In this document: positions 33,981 to 44,252 of the stretch, piece by piece
Numbering within the stretch: position 1 is the first letter of the stretch
How the letters are laid out: every line of letters begins with the position of its first letter
Assembly: GCF_000264995.1 (NCBI RefSeq)
Contig: NW_006767441.1
Span: 1,438,370-1,502,369, forward strand
Length of the DNA stretch: 64,000 nt
Direction: 5' to 3'
Source of the DNA: Punctularia strigosozonata HHB-11173 SS5
Lineage: Eukaryota > Basidiomycota > Agaricomycetes > Corticiales > Punctulariaceae
The notes under the pieces: model-generated
Seen by the model: only the letters and a program-made list of their open reading frames with translations
Told to the model about the DNA's origin: nothing
Databases searched by the model: none
Translations under genes and position numbers: made by a program

Positions 33981-36031
33981 TACGGCGAGCGTGGAAGGTT
34001 GAGCTGTGAGGAACGACGTGAGACGCGTCGTACAACACGACGAGCAACGGTACTCACAGGGTAAAGGATGTTATGAACGAAGAAGAGAGAGGAAGTAGAC
34101 GACTGTGCGTCAAGCCTAGGGCTGGAGGGTATGAGAGAGAGAGGTTGTGGAAAACTTCGGGGTCAGTCGCGACGCCCTTTATCAGACTATTTGACCCTGT
34201 TTGCCGTGAGAAACCAACAGGCTTCTGACACCCTTCCCTTTCTGGAACCGGATCGCCTTCCCACCGCAACATCACAAACGCGGATTCCTTCCCAACTCCA
34301 GCGCCCCAGCATGTTCATAACGCCCAGATGGTCTTGCTATCAGACGCCCGTCCTTGCTGCTCTGTCTTTCTCTGCTCTCAGCCTTCCCCCACAGCTCCAG
34401 AGGACGAGGACGAGGCACGCCCATGCCCGATATCGAATGATGTCGGCAAAGTGTCACACGTGACAGTTCTGTTCGACCGTTTCTGTTCTCTTCTCGTTGT
34501 GAGCTACGGTCTCCTTGGCTCTAGATGCGCTCGCGTCACAACAACAAGAGAAAATGATACGCCCATTCGGTCCATTCGTTCGTTCTTATCGCCCCCTCCC
34601 TGCTCGCCATGCCCGCCGCCCGTCGCGCCATACGCTGCTGGGACGCCGTATGCCGGCGCGCGGATCCATTGAGTTTAGGGTTGATGGCCACTGAATCAAT
34701 CGAAGCTTCCCGATCATTCTTCCCACACTTTTCGGGCTTCTTTCTCGTCTCTTCGCCGACTCTGGCCCGCCCTCCGCCAGCGTACATGGCGGCTGCCTTG
34801 ATGAATCGCTCTCGACCTCACCACGCAAGACGACGATGGTGGGCTCTTCCCTGCCCCTCCCCGCCTCGGGTCTCCTTCAAGTTGCACAAGTGATTCTGTA
34901 GCAGATCTGCCAGACTGATCTCGGAGTTCCCTTTGATAACCGCCCGTTCGGGACACCGCGAAAGGCGATGTCATTCTACCCCGCGCCGCAGGGTTGCCCT
35001 TCCACAGTGTCGCTGCGAACCAGCTTGTCCAATGGCATTCAGACCGAATATGGTCCCGTGGTTGCACTGCGGGCAAGCTATGCGAGGCTTATTCGCAATG
35101 ACGGGTCTTGCGGGGCTGGGCGCTGAACGTTGAACGCTGAACGCTGCTGAAAGCGACTGCCGGATCTGCCGGGGTGCTTTCTCTTAACTAATGCTCTGAA
35201 ACCCCATGTCATGTATTCGTATTCCCCTCTAGCATGATATCATGTCAACGACGGTCACCCTATCTATCTGTAAACTTGCACCCTCTCGTGAGGTCACTCG
35301 CGGGGCCCGTAATGGATTCGCCTCACTCGAAGCGACGGTGTTCGATTTAGGAGCGCATAACAGCCTTATGCGTTCTATGGATATCTATCTGTACGTGCAT
35401 CCAAACTCTTCACTTCTCGCTCAGGGATTCATCATAGGGTACAGTCCCAGCGACGCTATTAGACGTCACACGCCATATGTATACCTTTTCATCCCATCCC
35501 TAACGGCCATGTCGACACCCCAAATACATCATTGGAAGACATTTGACGCTTTCGCCCACGACCACGAGTCGGCATCACCTTCCATTTCGGGAAGTTCTTC
35601 GCTACACATGGGGCATACCATCACATGAATCCGCCGAACAGATCCCCGACTTCGAAAGACACTCATGTTTGGAATTGACTGCCGCTCGCCCCGACACGTC
35701 ATAGATGCTCGCGAGTTCCCGACAACGGATCCTGGTTATCCGCCACATATACCAGACAGGAAGCTACCCTTTTGGCGCGCTCCTTCCGTACGTACACGTA
35801 CATATGCTGTGAGTTCATCGCCAAATCAATCAGCGCAGCACATTTATTAGACATGTGATCATGTCTGAACGATAGATGTTCATATTTCGCAACAGCCAGA
35901 ATCATTAGTTCGCAGCCCGGTGAATATACACTACCAGACTGCCTCACAGCAATCGCAGACCCCTGTGAAGTAGCGAGATTAACGATAGCATGCGTCAGAA
36001 ATGAACTTCCACACCGTTGAGCGTGATCCTA
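33981..36031. other. gene-poor interval
   Basis: About 2 kb with only short frames on either strand, none with a family match or convincing exon chain. A perfect 12-bp palindrome CATGATATCATG lies at 35233-35244. The first part is probably the promoter of the Glu/Ala-rich gene. Confidence 0.35.
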
Positions 36032-36033
36032 TA

Positions 36034-36713
36034 CTGTGCATCCACCCCTGATGCAACGCGTGTTGCATTAGGGTTATATCTCCCTCAAATCACCTCAAAA
36101 TTATCCGAAACCTTGGTAGTAGATAGCCAGGATGCTATAGATATGTCATCCAGCGTCTCAAATATTTTGGTTGAGTCTCAACTCTGCCAGCGAGATGCCG
36201 GCGAGACGAAGTGAGCACCGGCCAAAGTTGCGAGATCATCACACGCGGTCACGATTTGCCGAAGTGCCGAACTAGGACAGGCTGCAGCGCAACGCAGGGC
36301 TCAAGCGGCTCAGGCCAATCAACGCAGGCGGAGTCTGAACTCAACCGTCACGCCAGCACCGTCCTTTTCGTTGAACATCCTCCTACAGCAGCATTACTAC
36401 AGCAATCACGAATCGGAATGGCGTAGCAAATAGGATACAAGGTATTTAGTACTACCAAATATTTCCGTAAACTTTTCGTTACCGATCCGGTGAAGCGAGG
36501 CCGTGGAGTACTCGCGACATGTTGCATCAACTCACTCGAGCAGTCCTAATGTTTTTCTGTAGCCCGAACCAAGCCTCGCTCCTACTTCATCTCTTACATA
36601 CAGTATTTGCAGGTGTTTGAGAGTGCATAGATTTCTTTCCGAGACGAACAGCTGAGCAGGAAAGGAACGGGAGAGGGATTTGTGTCGATGTTGCATTAGG
36701 GGTGGATGCACAG
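36034..36713. mobile_element. non-autonomous TIR element with TA target-site duplication
   Basis: A 680-bp interval bounded by inverted repeats of 24 bp with one mismatch: the left end begins CTGTGCATCCACCCCTG (from 36034) and the right end finishes GGGGTGGATGCACAG (to 36713). TA flanks both ends (36032-36033 and 36714-36715). The interior is non-coding and unlike the 302-bp MITE at 6.1 kb, so this is a separate family of the same target-site class (Tc1/mariner-like). A short palindrome gcaacgcgtgttgc sits just inside the left end. Confidence 0.65.
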
Positions 36714-36715
36714 TA

Positions 36716-37471
36716 AAGTATCGCCCAGAGATGACTCACAACCTTACAACACTGCAGCTCAATTCAAGTGGCTACCAATCCTCGCATTGATTTGGTTTAC
36801 ACCCCATCCTGCAAATGAGTTCGTTTCGAGCACACTCGGGAAACACTTCGGGAAGCGCGAATAAGTCTGAACCAAACGGATGGCCTGAGCAGCACATAGT
36901 TAGTTCAACGTTAGACGCTGAATACACACGCCCATGTGCATGAGGGATTGACTAAGATCATATATGCAAAATCTACTTCGTTTCCAATGACGCAGACCTC
37001 GAAATTGAGGACCAGACCTGTTTCGCTATTGCACTGGGTACGACCTTGAACAAAGCGGCGCAGCGCTCACCGCAAAATCTGAAGCCTCCGGTCCGCGGAT
37101 CCTGTCTTGCATGCCTGCGGGCAAAGCTCCTCATGAAATCATGATTTGCTATATTTTCGTGAGTCCGATGGGCCTGGTAGTAAGTACCTATACATACCTT
37201 GGAGGTAAGTATGGTTTACACCGCCGCCACTGCGCCACCGTACTAGTGCCACGCCGAAATATTTGCCGACGTCATTGTCCTCAACACGCGAACAAGGCTT
37301 TGTTCCCTCACGCTCGGCTCCATTCTCCAATCAAAAAATGACCTACATATACATCCCGGGCGCTGAACTCAACCGCCCAAGATATATTGTACCCCATCCT
37401 GTACTCCACTGCCAGTTGCTCTCCCCTCACGACACGGGCTACGCGATCCGCACGACGACCGTTTACTCAAG
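36716..37471. other. intergenic upstream of PalI copy 1
   Basis: No gene recognised. Contains the presumed promoter of the PalI gene at 37472. Confidence 0.35.
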
Positions 37472-38397
37472 ATGCTAGCTGCTATCACGCCCTTCCTGCT
37501 CTTCTCAGCCTTTTTGCTATTGTTGCTTGTCACGCTCTCCACCCCCATCATCCACAGCATCTTCCTGTTCAAGATCACCGCGCACGCGTCGTCGAGCATC
37601 CTGGACTCAAGCGCGAATGGCAAGGTTCGCTTCGGTGTCTGGGGCTATTGCGTCTCAAACTTGCAGGCAAAGTGCGTCCTCGCAGATCCGCGCCTGATGT
37701 CACCGATACTCATAATGAGGTTCTTTTGTCCAGGGTCGTTGGTATCAGCGAGAACACAGACGCTTTCTGTTCTCCGAAGAAACTAGGCTATACCTTTGAC
37801 GATCGGCTGATGAGCGCCCTGTAAGTGACATCTCCCAAGTCGAACTTCAAAAACAAATGCTGAATTCCGATGTCATAGTGGCATAGATCATATCAGCAAT
37901 TTGATCAGCAAGGCGCTCACTGCGGCGTTGGTTCTGCATCCAATCGGTAACGCCTTCTCAAGTCTGCCTATCGTTGCTCCTCTGATCCTTTCGTTGTTAC
38001 AGCTTGTGCCTTGACCTTCGTTGCCCTCTTCTTCTCGCTCTTCATGCTGCACCGTTCGCGTACGGGTGGCGTCGATGCCGGGTCGCGAGTCGCCTCACTC
38101 CTCACGTTCTTCAGCGCATTCCTCGCCGCTCTCATTACGACCGTCGTGTTTCTAATCGACGTGATCCTCGTCGCCGTCGTTCGCCACCGAGTGCACAAAG
38201 ACAGCGATGGCGTGCTAACCTTGAGCTGGGGTAATGCTGTAAGTTGCTTCTTGATTCCAGGCGACTTGTTGGCTTATACACGATTATAGGTGTGGATGGC
38301 GCTAGGCGCAACTGTTGCGCTCTGGCTATCTCTGCTTGGTTCCTGTGCTGGCATCTTTGCCATCCGCAGGCAACGTAAAGCAGCAGGCACGTACTAG
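37472..38397 (+). CDS. SUR7/PalI (Rim9) family membrane protein, copy 1
   Basis: Exons 37472-37671, 37734-37820, 37879-37946, 38003-38238 and 38290-38397 give 232 aa. The protein begins MLAAITPFLLFSAFLLLLLV, then STPIIHSIFLFKI, FGVWGYCVSNLQ, FCSPKKLGYTFDD, ALVLHPIACALTFVALFFSL, LLTFFSAFLAALITTVVFLI, LSWGNA and VWMALGATVALWLSLLGS, and ends RRQRKAAGTY. It has four helices with a Cys-bearing ectodomain, as in SUR7/PalI proteins. It shares every intron position with the copy at 13821-14766 and is about half identical to it, so the duplication is not recent at protein level. The kynurenine formamidase gene follows 385 bp downstream on the same strand. Confidence 0.87.
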
Positions 38398-38782
38398 AGT
38401 GCCAAGTCAGCCAACCCAGTTGTCGCTGGTGATCAAATACCTTGACACGTCCTGCGAACTAATTCACTCTCTGACGATGATACCCCCACGCTACTTGGAC
38501 GAGAATAGACGCCAACGACTTAAACGGACATTGACCCTACCCTACGATTGATGTGTTCTCTGTACCTCCATCAGATGTACTATCCCTTGCTGAAACCAGA
38601 TCAATGGTCATACCGCATCAAAGCTGCCTTGTGGTACGATTCCGTACGAGTCACAGCTCCCAGGGCTCGGAACTCGAAGTCACCACTTCGGCTCCGGCTT
38701 CAACTACTGTAGTCATACCTTTCGCTACTTAAATCCCACCTTTCAGACGACGGCAGCATCATTGGCTAGATTCTCCCTTGCC
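38398..38782. promoter_or_regulatory. kynurenine formamidase upstream region
   Basis: 385 bp between PalI copy 1 and the formamidase gene, same strand. Holds a 3' UTR and a promoter by position. No distinct motif stands out. Confidence 0.35.
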
Positions 38783-39876
38783 ATGGAGCTGCACGAGCAC
38801 AAGGATATCGCATACATCGAGTTCACCGCCACCTCGGCGCACCAATTCGATCTATACGTGCCCGGATCCGGAGCTGCGCGCAGCGAACCTGGGCCGTTGC
38901 TCTGCTTTGTTCATGGCGGCGCCTGGCGTGCGTGAGTCGTCGTGGCCTATTGTAGATTTGTGCAATTGCAGTACGGAATACCTTTGGCCTGTTCAACCCA
39001 TGTTTTTCCTCGAGGGATGCGTGTATGCATCCTGCTCGACCTCTCTACGGCTGTCCGGCGCGCAGCACCTTATTATGTGCTGCGTTTGCCAAGAGAACGC
39101 CAGTCCATGCATCACCCTGGGTTGAGCGTAGAGCTCTCACTGACGATGCCTTGAATCCACGTAGCGAGGACAAATCCCATCATGCGGATCTCGCTCGAGC
39201 CCTCGCAAAACGCACGGGCTGCGCCGTCGCGGTGCCCAACTACCGTCTCACACCGAACGAGCCTACCCCGGACACCGCTCTGCTGCACCCTGCGCACGCC
39301 GAGGACACCCTCGCCTTCCTGAATTTCGTCCACACTTGGGCAGGCCCCAACCCTGACGAGACAAAGGCGTACGACCCGTCCCGGCTCGTCCTCATCGGAC
39401 ACTCGTGCTCGGCACACATGCTGTCCTGCATCGTGCGCGATTCGTCCGGCGTCACGCCGACCCTCACACCCTCGCGCGCGCTGCTCACCTCCATCCACGC
39501 CGTAGTCGTATCGGAGGGGATCTACGACCTCGATTTACTCCTCGCGAGCTTCCCCGACTACCGCGGCTGGTTCGTTGAGGCTGCGTTTGGCCCGCCTCCG
39601 TACGAGAGGTTCGATGTGACCAAGTACGCCGAGAGGGAGGGAGAGAGGGAGGGCGGCATCGTGTGGTTCGTGTTGCATTCGACGGGGGATACGCTCGTGG
39701 ATCTCGTCCAGAGCAAGGCGATCGTTGCCGGGCTCGGAGCTTCCGTTACCGATATCCTGGAGGGCCAGGAGGGTCGGATCAAGTGGGACTTCGGTTCGCT
39801 GAAGGAAGAGCACAACGATCTCCTCCGCGGGAATACGTACGTTCAGCTTGTTGGGTCCTTCGTAGATTCCCTATGA
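38783..39876 (+). CDS. BNA7: kynurenine formamidase (alpha/beta hydrolase, BNA7-like)
   Basis: Exons 38783-38931 and 39165-39876 give 286 aa. An alpha/beta-hydrolase fold is clear: oxyanion motif FVHGGAWRA, AVAVPNYRLTP, AHAEDTLAFLNF, the nucleophile elbow LIGHSCSAHM, an acid in STGDTLVD and a His in EEHNDLL. The family hydrolyses N-formylkynurenine to kynurenine and formate, the step before kynurenine 3-monooxygenase. A generic esterase/lipase assignment is the alternative; the GHSxSA elbow with HGGAW and the N-terminal layout fit the Bna7/AFMID group. The 233-bp intron is long for this window. A clear pseudogene copy lies at 15955-16454. Confidence 0.82.
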
Positions 39877-40186
39877 ACTTCGTCCATGCGATGTCAAAGC
39901 TTACGGGTGTTTGCTTTATATCTAAGAATGCCACAATGTTATGTTCATGATCTGTTCAAATCTAGCTGCGGGTTGGCGTTTTGGCGTCAAGTGCAACCTT
40001 TTCCGGACGCAATTGGAAGTTCTTCCCCATTTCACTACTAGCCATCTACCAGACTACCCTCTAGTATCTCAAGAACTCGTCGCGGAAAAGCTGGTCGTGA
40101 ACGCGAACATTGTCGACATCACTGACAGTAAACATCCAAACTGAGCAGCATCCTCTGTTTCACCAGTAGTACGAAGGTGAATACAT
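39877..40186. other. intergenic, nothing recognised
   Basis: 3' flank of the formamidase gene; no feature supported. Confidence 0.4.
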
Positions 40187-40470
40187 ATGTCTACGAGTAC
40201 TGCATCGCTTGTTTTACTGATAAGGTCACTGATATCGTTCAAGAACCCGAGCTCGAGCACCTCTTTTCCAGACGATCCTGCTCGTACCGAGCGACACAGA
40301 CTTGACATCGAGATAGAAACGGAACACATCCACCGCCTGCAGGATCGAGTTCGAGACCCCCGGGAGCAGCGCAATCAGCTCGCGCCTGTTTCTCGGCTTC
40401 CTTCAGAGTCGATCTTTCGATCTTTCGGAGATGTGGGCCTTCGTGGATCGACGAATGGAGCTCCAAGTTT
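40187..40470 (+). pseudogene. F-box N-terminal remnant
   Basis: A single open stretch reads DIEIETEHIHRLQDRV then REQRNQLAPVSRLPSESIF. This is the start typical of basidiomycete F-box proteins: a coiled helix, RN.LAPxSRLPxE, then IF. No remaining F-box helix or leucine-rich repeat follows; the frame runs into a (TACC)n microsatellite. It is most likely a truncated relic. It is not similar to the N-terminus of the F-box-like gene at 52.7-54.2 kb, so it comes from a different family member. Confidence 0.55.
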
Positions 40471-40494
40471 TACCTACCTACCTACCTACCTACC
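40471..40494. repeat. (TACC)n microsatellite
   Basis: About six tandem TACC/CCTA units. A similar array on the other strand sense, (TAGG)n, is at 56234-56249. Confidence 0.9.
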
Positions 40495-41559
40495 GACAGC
40501 TACGTCTGCGGCCATCCGATTTCCGCGGACCAATCATCCGCATTCATGATGAGAAAATACAGTTCAAGGAGCCGAGCGGTAAGAGACAGAAGGCAAAAGC
40601 TGGCATGGCCAATTCCGACTCCTCCCGTACTATATGAGATCATCACTTCGGCCACATCGTCGAATCGGCCACCCTGCTATATCTCACGTTCCACGGCACA
40701 GTTCGACTTCATTTTTTGACTGTCCCAATATACTGTGTTTTCAATTGTTTCGAGAGCATAATATAGCGAGTTACACTGCTCAAAGTTGAGGTAGACAATG
40801 TCGGTCGAGTCACGCTGTGTGATGTGGTGCCGACAATGCCGGATGACAGCCGGCCGGAGTTCAAACACTGAACGCGTCGCAACGCGTCAGGCAACGCGAC
40901 GACAGACAAGTATTCACTCATTTTCATGTCAGTATTGCTCTGCCAATGGGTGCAGATCGAACCCAGAAACGCAGCGGAGCACACACTATCCGAATTGGAC
41001 GACAGTATCAAAGTACGATAGACTCGCTGTTCGAGAGCAAGCTCAACCGGTTTGCAGGCCTTTTCAAGTCTTCCCGACGCTCTGCGCAAAGAGCCTGCCC
41101 CGATTCCACATCGCATCTGACATCTCTCGACCCAACATCTGATGAAGCCTCGCATGATTGCCCGGGGAGTTCTGATTCAAACATGCTTGTTGACGACCTT
41201 GACTCTTAATCACCACGATACTCATTCAGATTATGTTCTTACTCACGGCTAGCTGTAAATTGTTGCTGTTACTGTAGCTTACATCCTTCATAATAGAACG
41301 TGAGCTTCAGACATCGTACGAAAAATCGTCTGTCGAGGACGAGTCGGCCACCCCGAGCGGAGTACCAAAGTTTCTGATGGGACATCAGCGCGGAGATGTG
41401 ACGTGTCAGTGACTGGCCGATTCGACCATCTGGCCGAAGAGACGATCTCATATAGTAAGGGGAAGGAGTTGGTTTTTTCGTACTGGACTCGGTCCCAGTG
41501 ACACCCCCTGTGACCCCGCCAAAACGTTACAAAAGCGTGATAAAGCGTGATGGCTCCAT
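40495..41559. other. intergenic with short repeats
   Basis: Includes clustered aacgcgtc-type words near 40880-40910. A small plus-strand frame (40946-41209) ending SNMLVDDLDS could be an exon of an unrecognised gene, but no flanking exons or start context support it. Confidence 0.3.
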
Positions 41560-41880
41560 ATTGTCGGATGGTTTGGAGGAGTACCGAATCAGATTTACAC
41601 AAGAGCGTGGTTGGACAAAGCAAGCTCGGAACTCGAGCTTGAAATCCTCTCTACAACCGACAGCACGAAAACCACCATCATCGGCCCTGAGCGCGTGCTC
41701 GGCAACGCGATTGGCAGTGGAGGGGTAGGCTGCCTCTTTCGAAGGTGCCGGCTGGGACGGGGAGCGTCTCGCCTCGGACAGAGTCCAGCTGCTGCTAGGT
41801 TAGCTAGCTTCTCAGCTAAAATGCTCGTCCGCTTTGTCACTTACTGCGCCGGTCATCCCATCACCTATCGCACGCTCAGC
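41560..41880 (+). pseudogene. diverged copy of the short-ORF segment at 54.2-54.8 kb
   Basis: The plus-strand translation shows GPERVLGNAIGSGG where the minus-strand ORF at 54.6 kb has GAGRVVGNTLSKGG. A further match is the downstream DNA (ctgctgctag...ctcgtccgctttgtcactt against ctgctgcag-tcgtccgcttcctccgtcactt). Identity is about 65% by eye, so homology is likely but not certain. No complete gene can be read. Confidence 0.4.
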
Positions 41881-42285
41881 TAACATCGGAGCGCCTGGCC
41901 TGCAAAGGCAGCGAAACTCCAAAGGCAACGCAGTTCGTCGGCATCCGAAGCACTAGTCCTGTTGATCTGCGTTCAGAGAAGTTCGGAGGTGGCTCAACGT
42001 GGGTCGCTATCAATGACGGGCGTACACATCGCCCCGCGGTCGTCGATCCGTGGGTATAGGTCGTCCTCGGCACAACGTCGTCGTACACCTGTTGCCGCGA
42101 AGACCAATGTACAGATCCGGATTCGTCACCTCCGGCAGCGGACCATGAATCACTTGGCATTGTGCGGCCCTCAGATCCACGTCAGCGTGTTCTCCATATA
42201 AATAGGAGCAAAAACCTCGAATTCCTCATCGACTATTGCATAAGTCGTTTCCTCCGTTTCTCATCATCTTCAGACTTGAGCTACA

Positions 42286-43773
42286 ATGACGGTCAAGACC
42301 ATCAAACTCGGTGGATCGGCGTCTGGCGCAGAAGTCGCGAAGATTGGGGTGAATTCGGTCTATTTCGTTCCATTGTGGGTTTCCAGGCTGAAAGGAACAT
42401 CTATAGCACGGCGTGATGCTCATGACGTTAGTATCTTCCGAATACAGTATAGAATATTGTCCCTGACCTTTTACACAGCTGGAAACCGACGCACGTCCCC
42501 GACGAACAGTGTTTCGAAACCATTAAGGCCGGAATCGACCAACTTCCCCCTGGCGCGAAGATGTTCATTAACGCAGGTTGGCAATTCCAGATGCTCCTTC
42601 CTTCTATCGATAGCTCAATTCGACCAATTCTGTCATGCAGGGGAGTTCTACGCGTACGACCTCGGACCCGCCAATTTGGAGCTGCTCTCGCGCTTTTATG
42701 CCAAGTACCCCGAGTACGCTGAGAAGACCTTCCTCTCGGTCAAGGGTGGGGCAAAGCTGCAGACGCTCGACCCGGATGGCTCGCCCGAGAATCTGCGGCG
42801 CAGCGTCGACCACATTATCGAGAAACTCGGGCCGCACAAGCGGCTCGACCTGTTCGAGTGCGCGCGTGTGGTGGAAGACCCGCCGGTGGAGGAAGTGATG
42901 AAGACGCTCTTGGGATTCGTCAAGGAGGGTAAGTTTGACCATATTGGGATTAGCGAGTGCAGCGCCGCGACGCTCAGGCGGGCGAACGCCATTGCGCCAA
43001 TCGCGGTTGTCGAGATCGAGGTTAGCCCGTGGTCCTACGAAGAGGAGACCAAGAAAGGTGATCGCCATTCCATGGGTCCCTATTTGGAAAGATGTGTTGA
43101 CCTGTCTTTAACTAGTCATCGCTACCTGCAACGAGCTCGGAATTGCTATTGCTGCTTACTCGTATGTGCCGTTGGCGCCTGCGTCGCCCGTTTGATGCCT
43201 AAAGGTCTTAACAGACCGCTCGGTCATGGCTTCCTGACGGGTAAACTCCTCCCCAAGGATCTCGAAGGTAGTCTCCGTTCATCTCCTTCGTCTTCCGTGC
43301 TGACTCGCCGATCTGTGCAGCCGGTGATCTACGCCTACACGGGAGCCGCCTGAAAGAAGAGGTAAGCGTCAAAAAGCGGAAGGTTCTGCTATTGTAAAAC
43401 GACGTTGGAACTTTCGTCGTTTGTAGAACTGGAAGCACAACGTGCAGCTCGTCGAGACGATCTCCTCCATCGCGTCGAAGAAGGGCATCACTCCCGCGCA
43501 GCTCTGCCTCGCATGGGTAGGCTCGCTAGGTCCGCATATCATGCCCCTTCCCGGATCCTCGTACGTCTTCTCGCTAACAACATACGGAGACTTACACTCA
43601 TCGTATATCTACGCTGTAGGAGCCCATCGCGGAAGCTTGAGAATCTCGCGGCCGGCCAGATCGAGCTATCTGAAGCAGAGGTTCAGGAGATCGCGGATAC
43701 GATGGCGAAAGTTGGAGTGAAAGGCGGGAGATATTACGATGTCCCCGATCATGTCCTCAGGCTATGGGCGTGA
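42286..43773 (+). CDS. plr1: aldo-keto reductase, pyridoxal reductase (Plr1) type, copy 1
   Basis: About eight exons starting MTVKTIKLGG and ending PDHVLRLWA. Seen in order: KIG/HGVMLMTW (exon 2 is about 20 nt, just before 42430), PDEQCFETIKAGIDQLP, KMFINAGEFYAYD, RFYAKYPEYAEKTFLSVKGG, KRLDLFECARV, KFDHIGISECSAATLRRA, EIEVSPWSYEEETKK, PLGHGFLTGKLLPKDLE, CLAWVGSLGPHIMPLPGSS and KLENLAAGQIELSEAEVQEI. This is the full TIM-barrel AKR8-type protein; S. pombe Plr1 reduces pyridoxal to pyridoxine with NADPH. The catalytic Tyr is in GEFYAYD and the Lys in FLSVKGG. All splice joins keep frame. A close paralogue lies inverted at 56441-57930. Confidence 0.9.
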
Positions 43774-44252
43774 GCGTGAGCTTCGGATCACAACCCATTC
43801 GTATGAATAATATACATGTTGGCTGCGTCATTTGGGAGTAATCGGACATTGCATGGACGCGGGCAACTTGAGTGCGATAGAGCACTGTTCATTCTACGCG
43901 CTCCGATTTATGAACATATAATAGTTCTTAGCCTTCGTATCCTCGGCCCAGCTTCCTTCGATTCGGTTGGGCTATAGGGTTGAGCTCATCGGCGTCGACG
44001 TCCTGAAAAGGGAGAGTTGGTGTGCCGCGATTAGATCTTGTCTTCCGCCTAATCTTATCATTCTTTTCCCGAGTCATGGATTTTCGTCGGACTGGAGTCG
44101 CCGACTGGTCCGCGTTGGCGGGTCGCGGATTATCCTCGTCCAGGTAGATACGACCTCGGCAGCTCCAACAGTTGGAACGAGACTCGAGTCAACGAGCTTG
44201 CGTTACTTAACCGCGATCCGTCTCTGGCCGTCACTACGACAAACTTGCGATT
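43774..44252. other. intergenic, promoter of asparagine synthetase
   Basis: 479 bp between the AKR gene and the asparagine synthetase gene, same strand. No motif stands out. Confidence 0.4.

Noticed and set aside
38932-39164. A hidden exon inside the long formamidase intron
   Set aside because: Direct joining gives an uninterrupted fold (HGGAWRA to EDKSHHADLA) with no missing element, so the 233 bp are best read as one intron.
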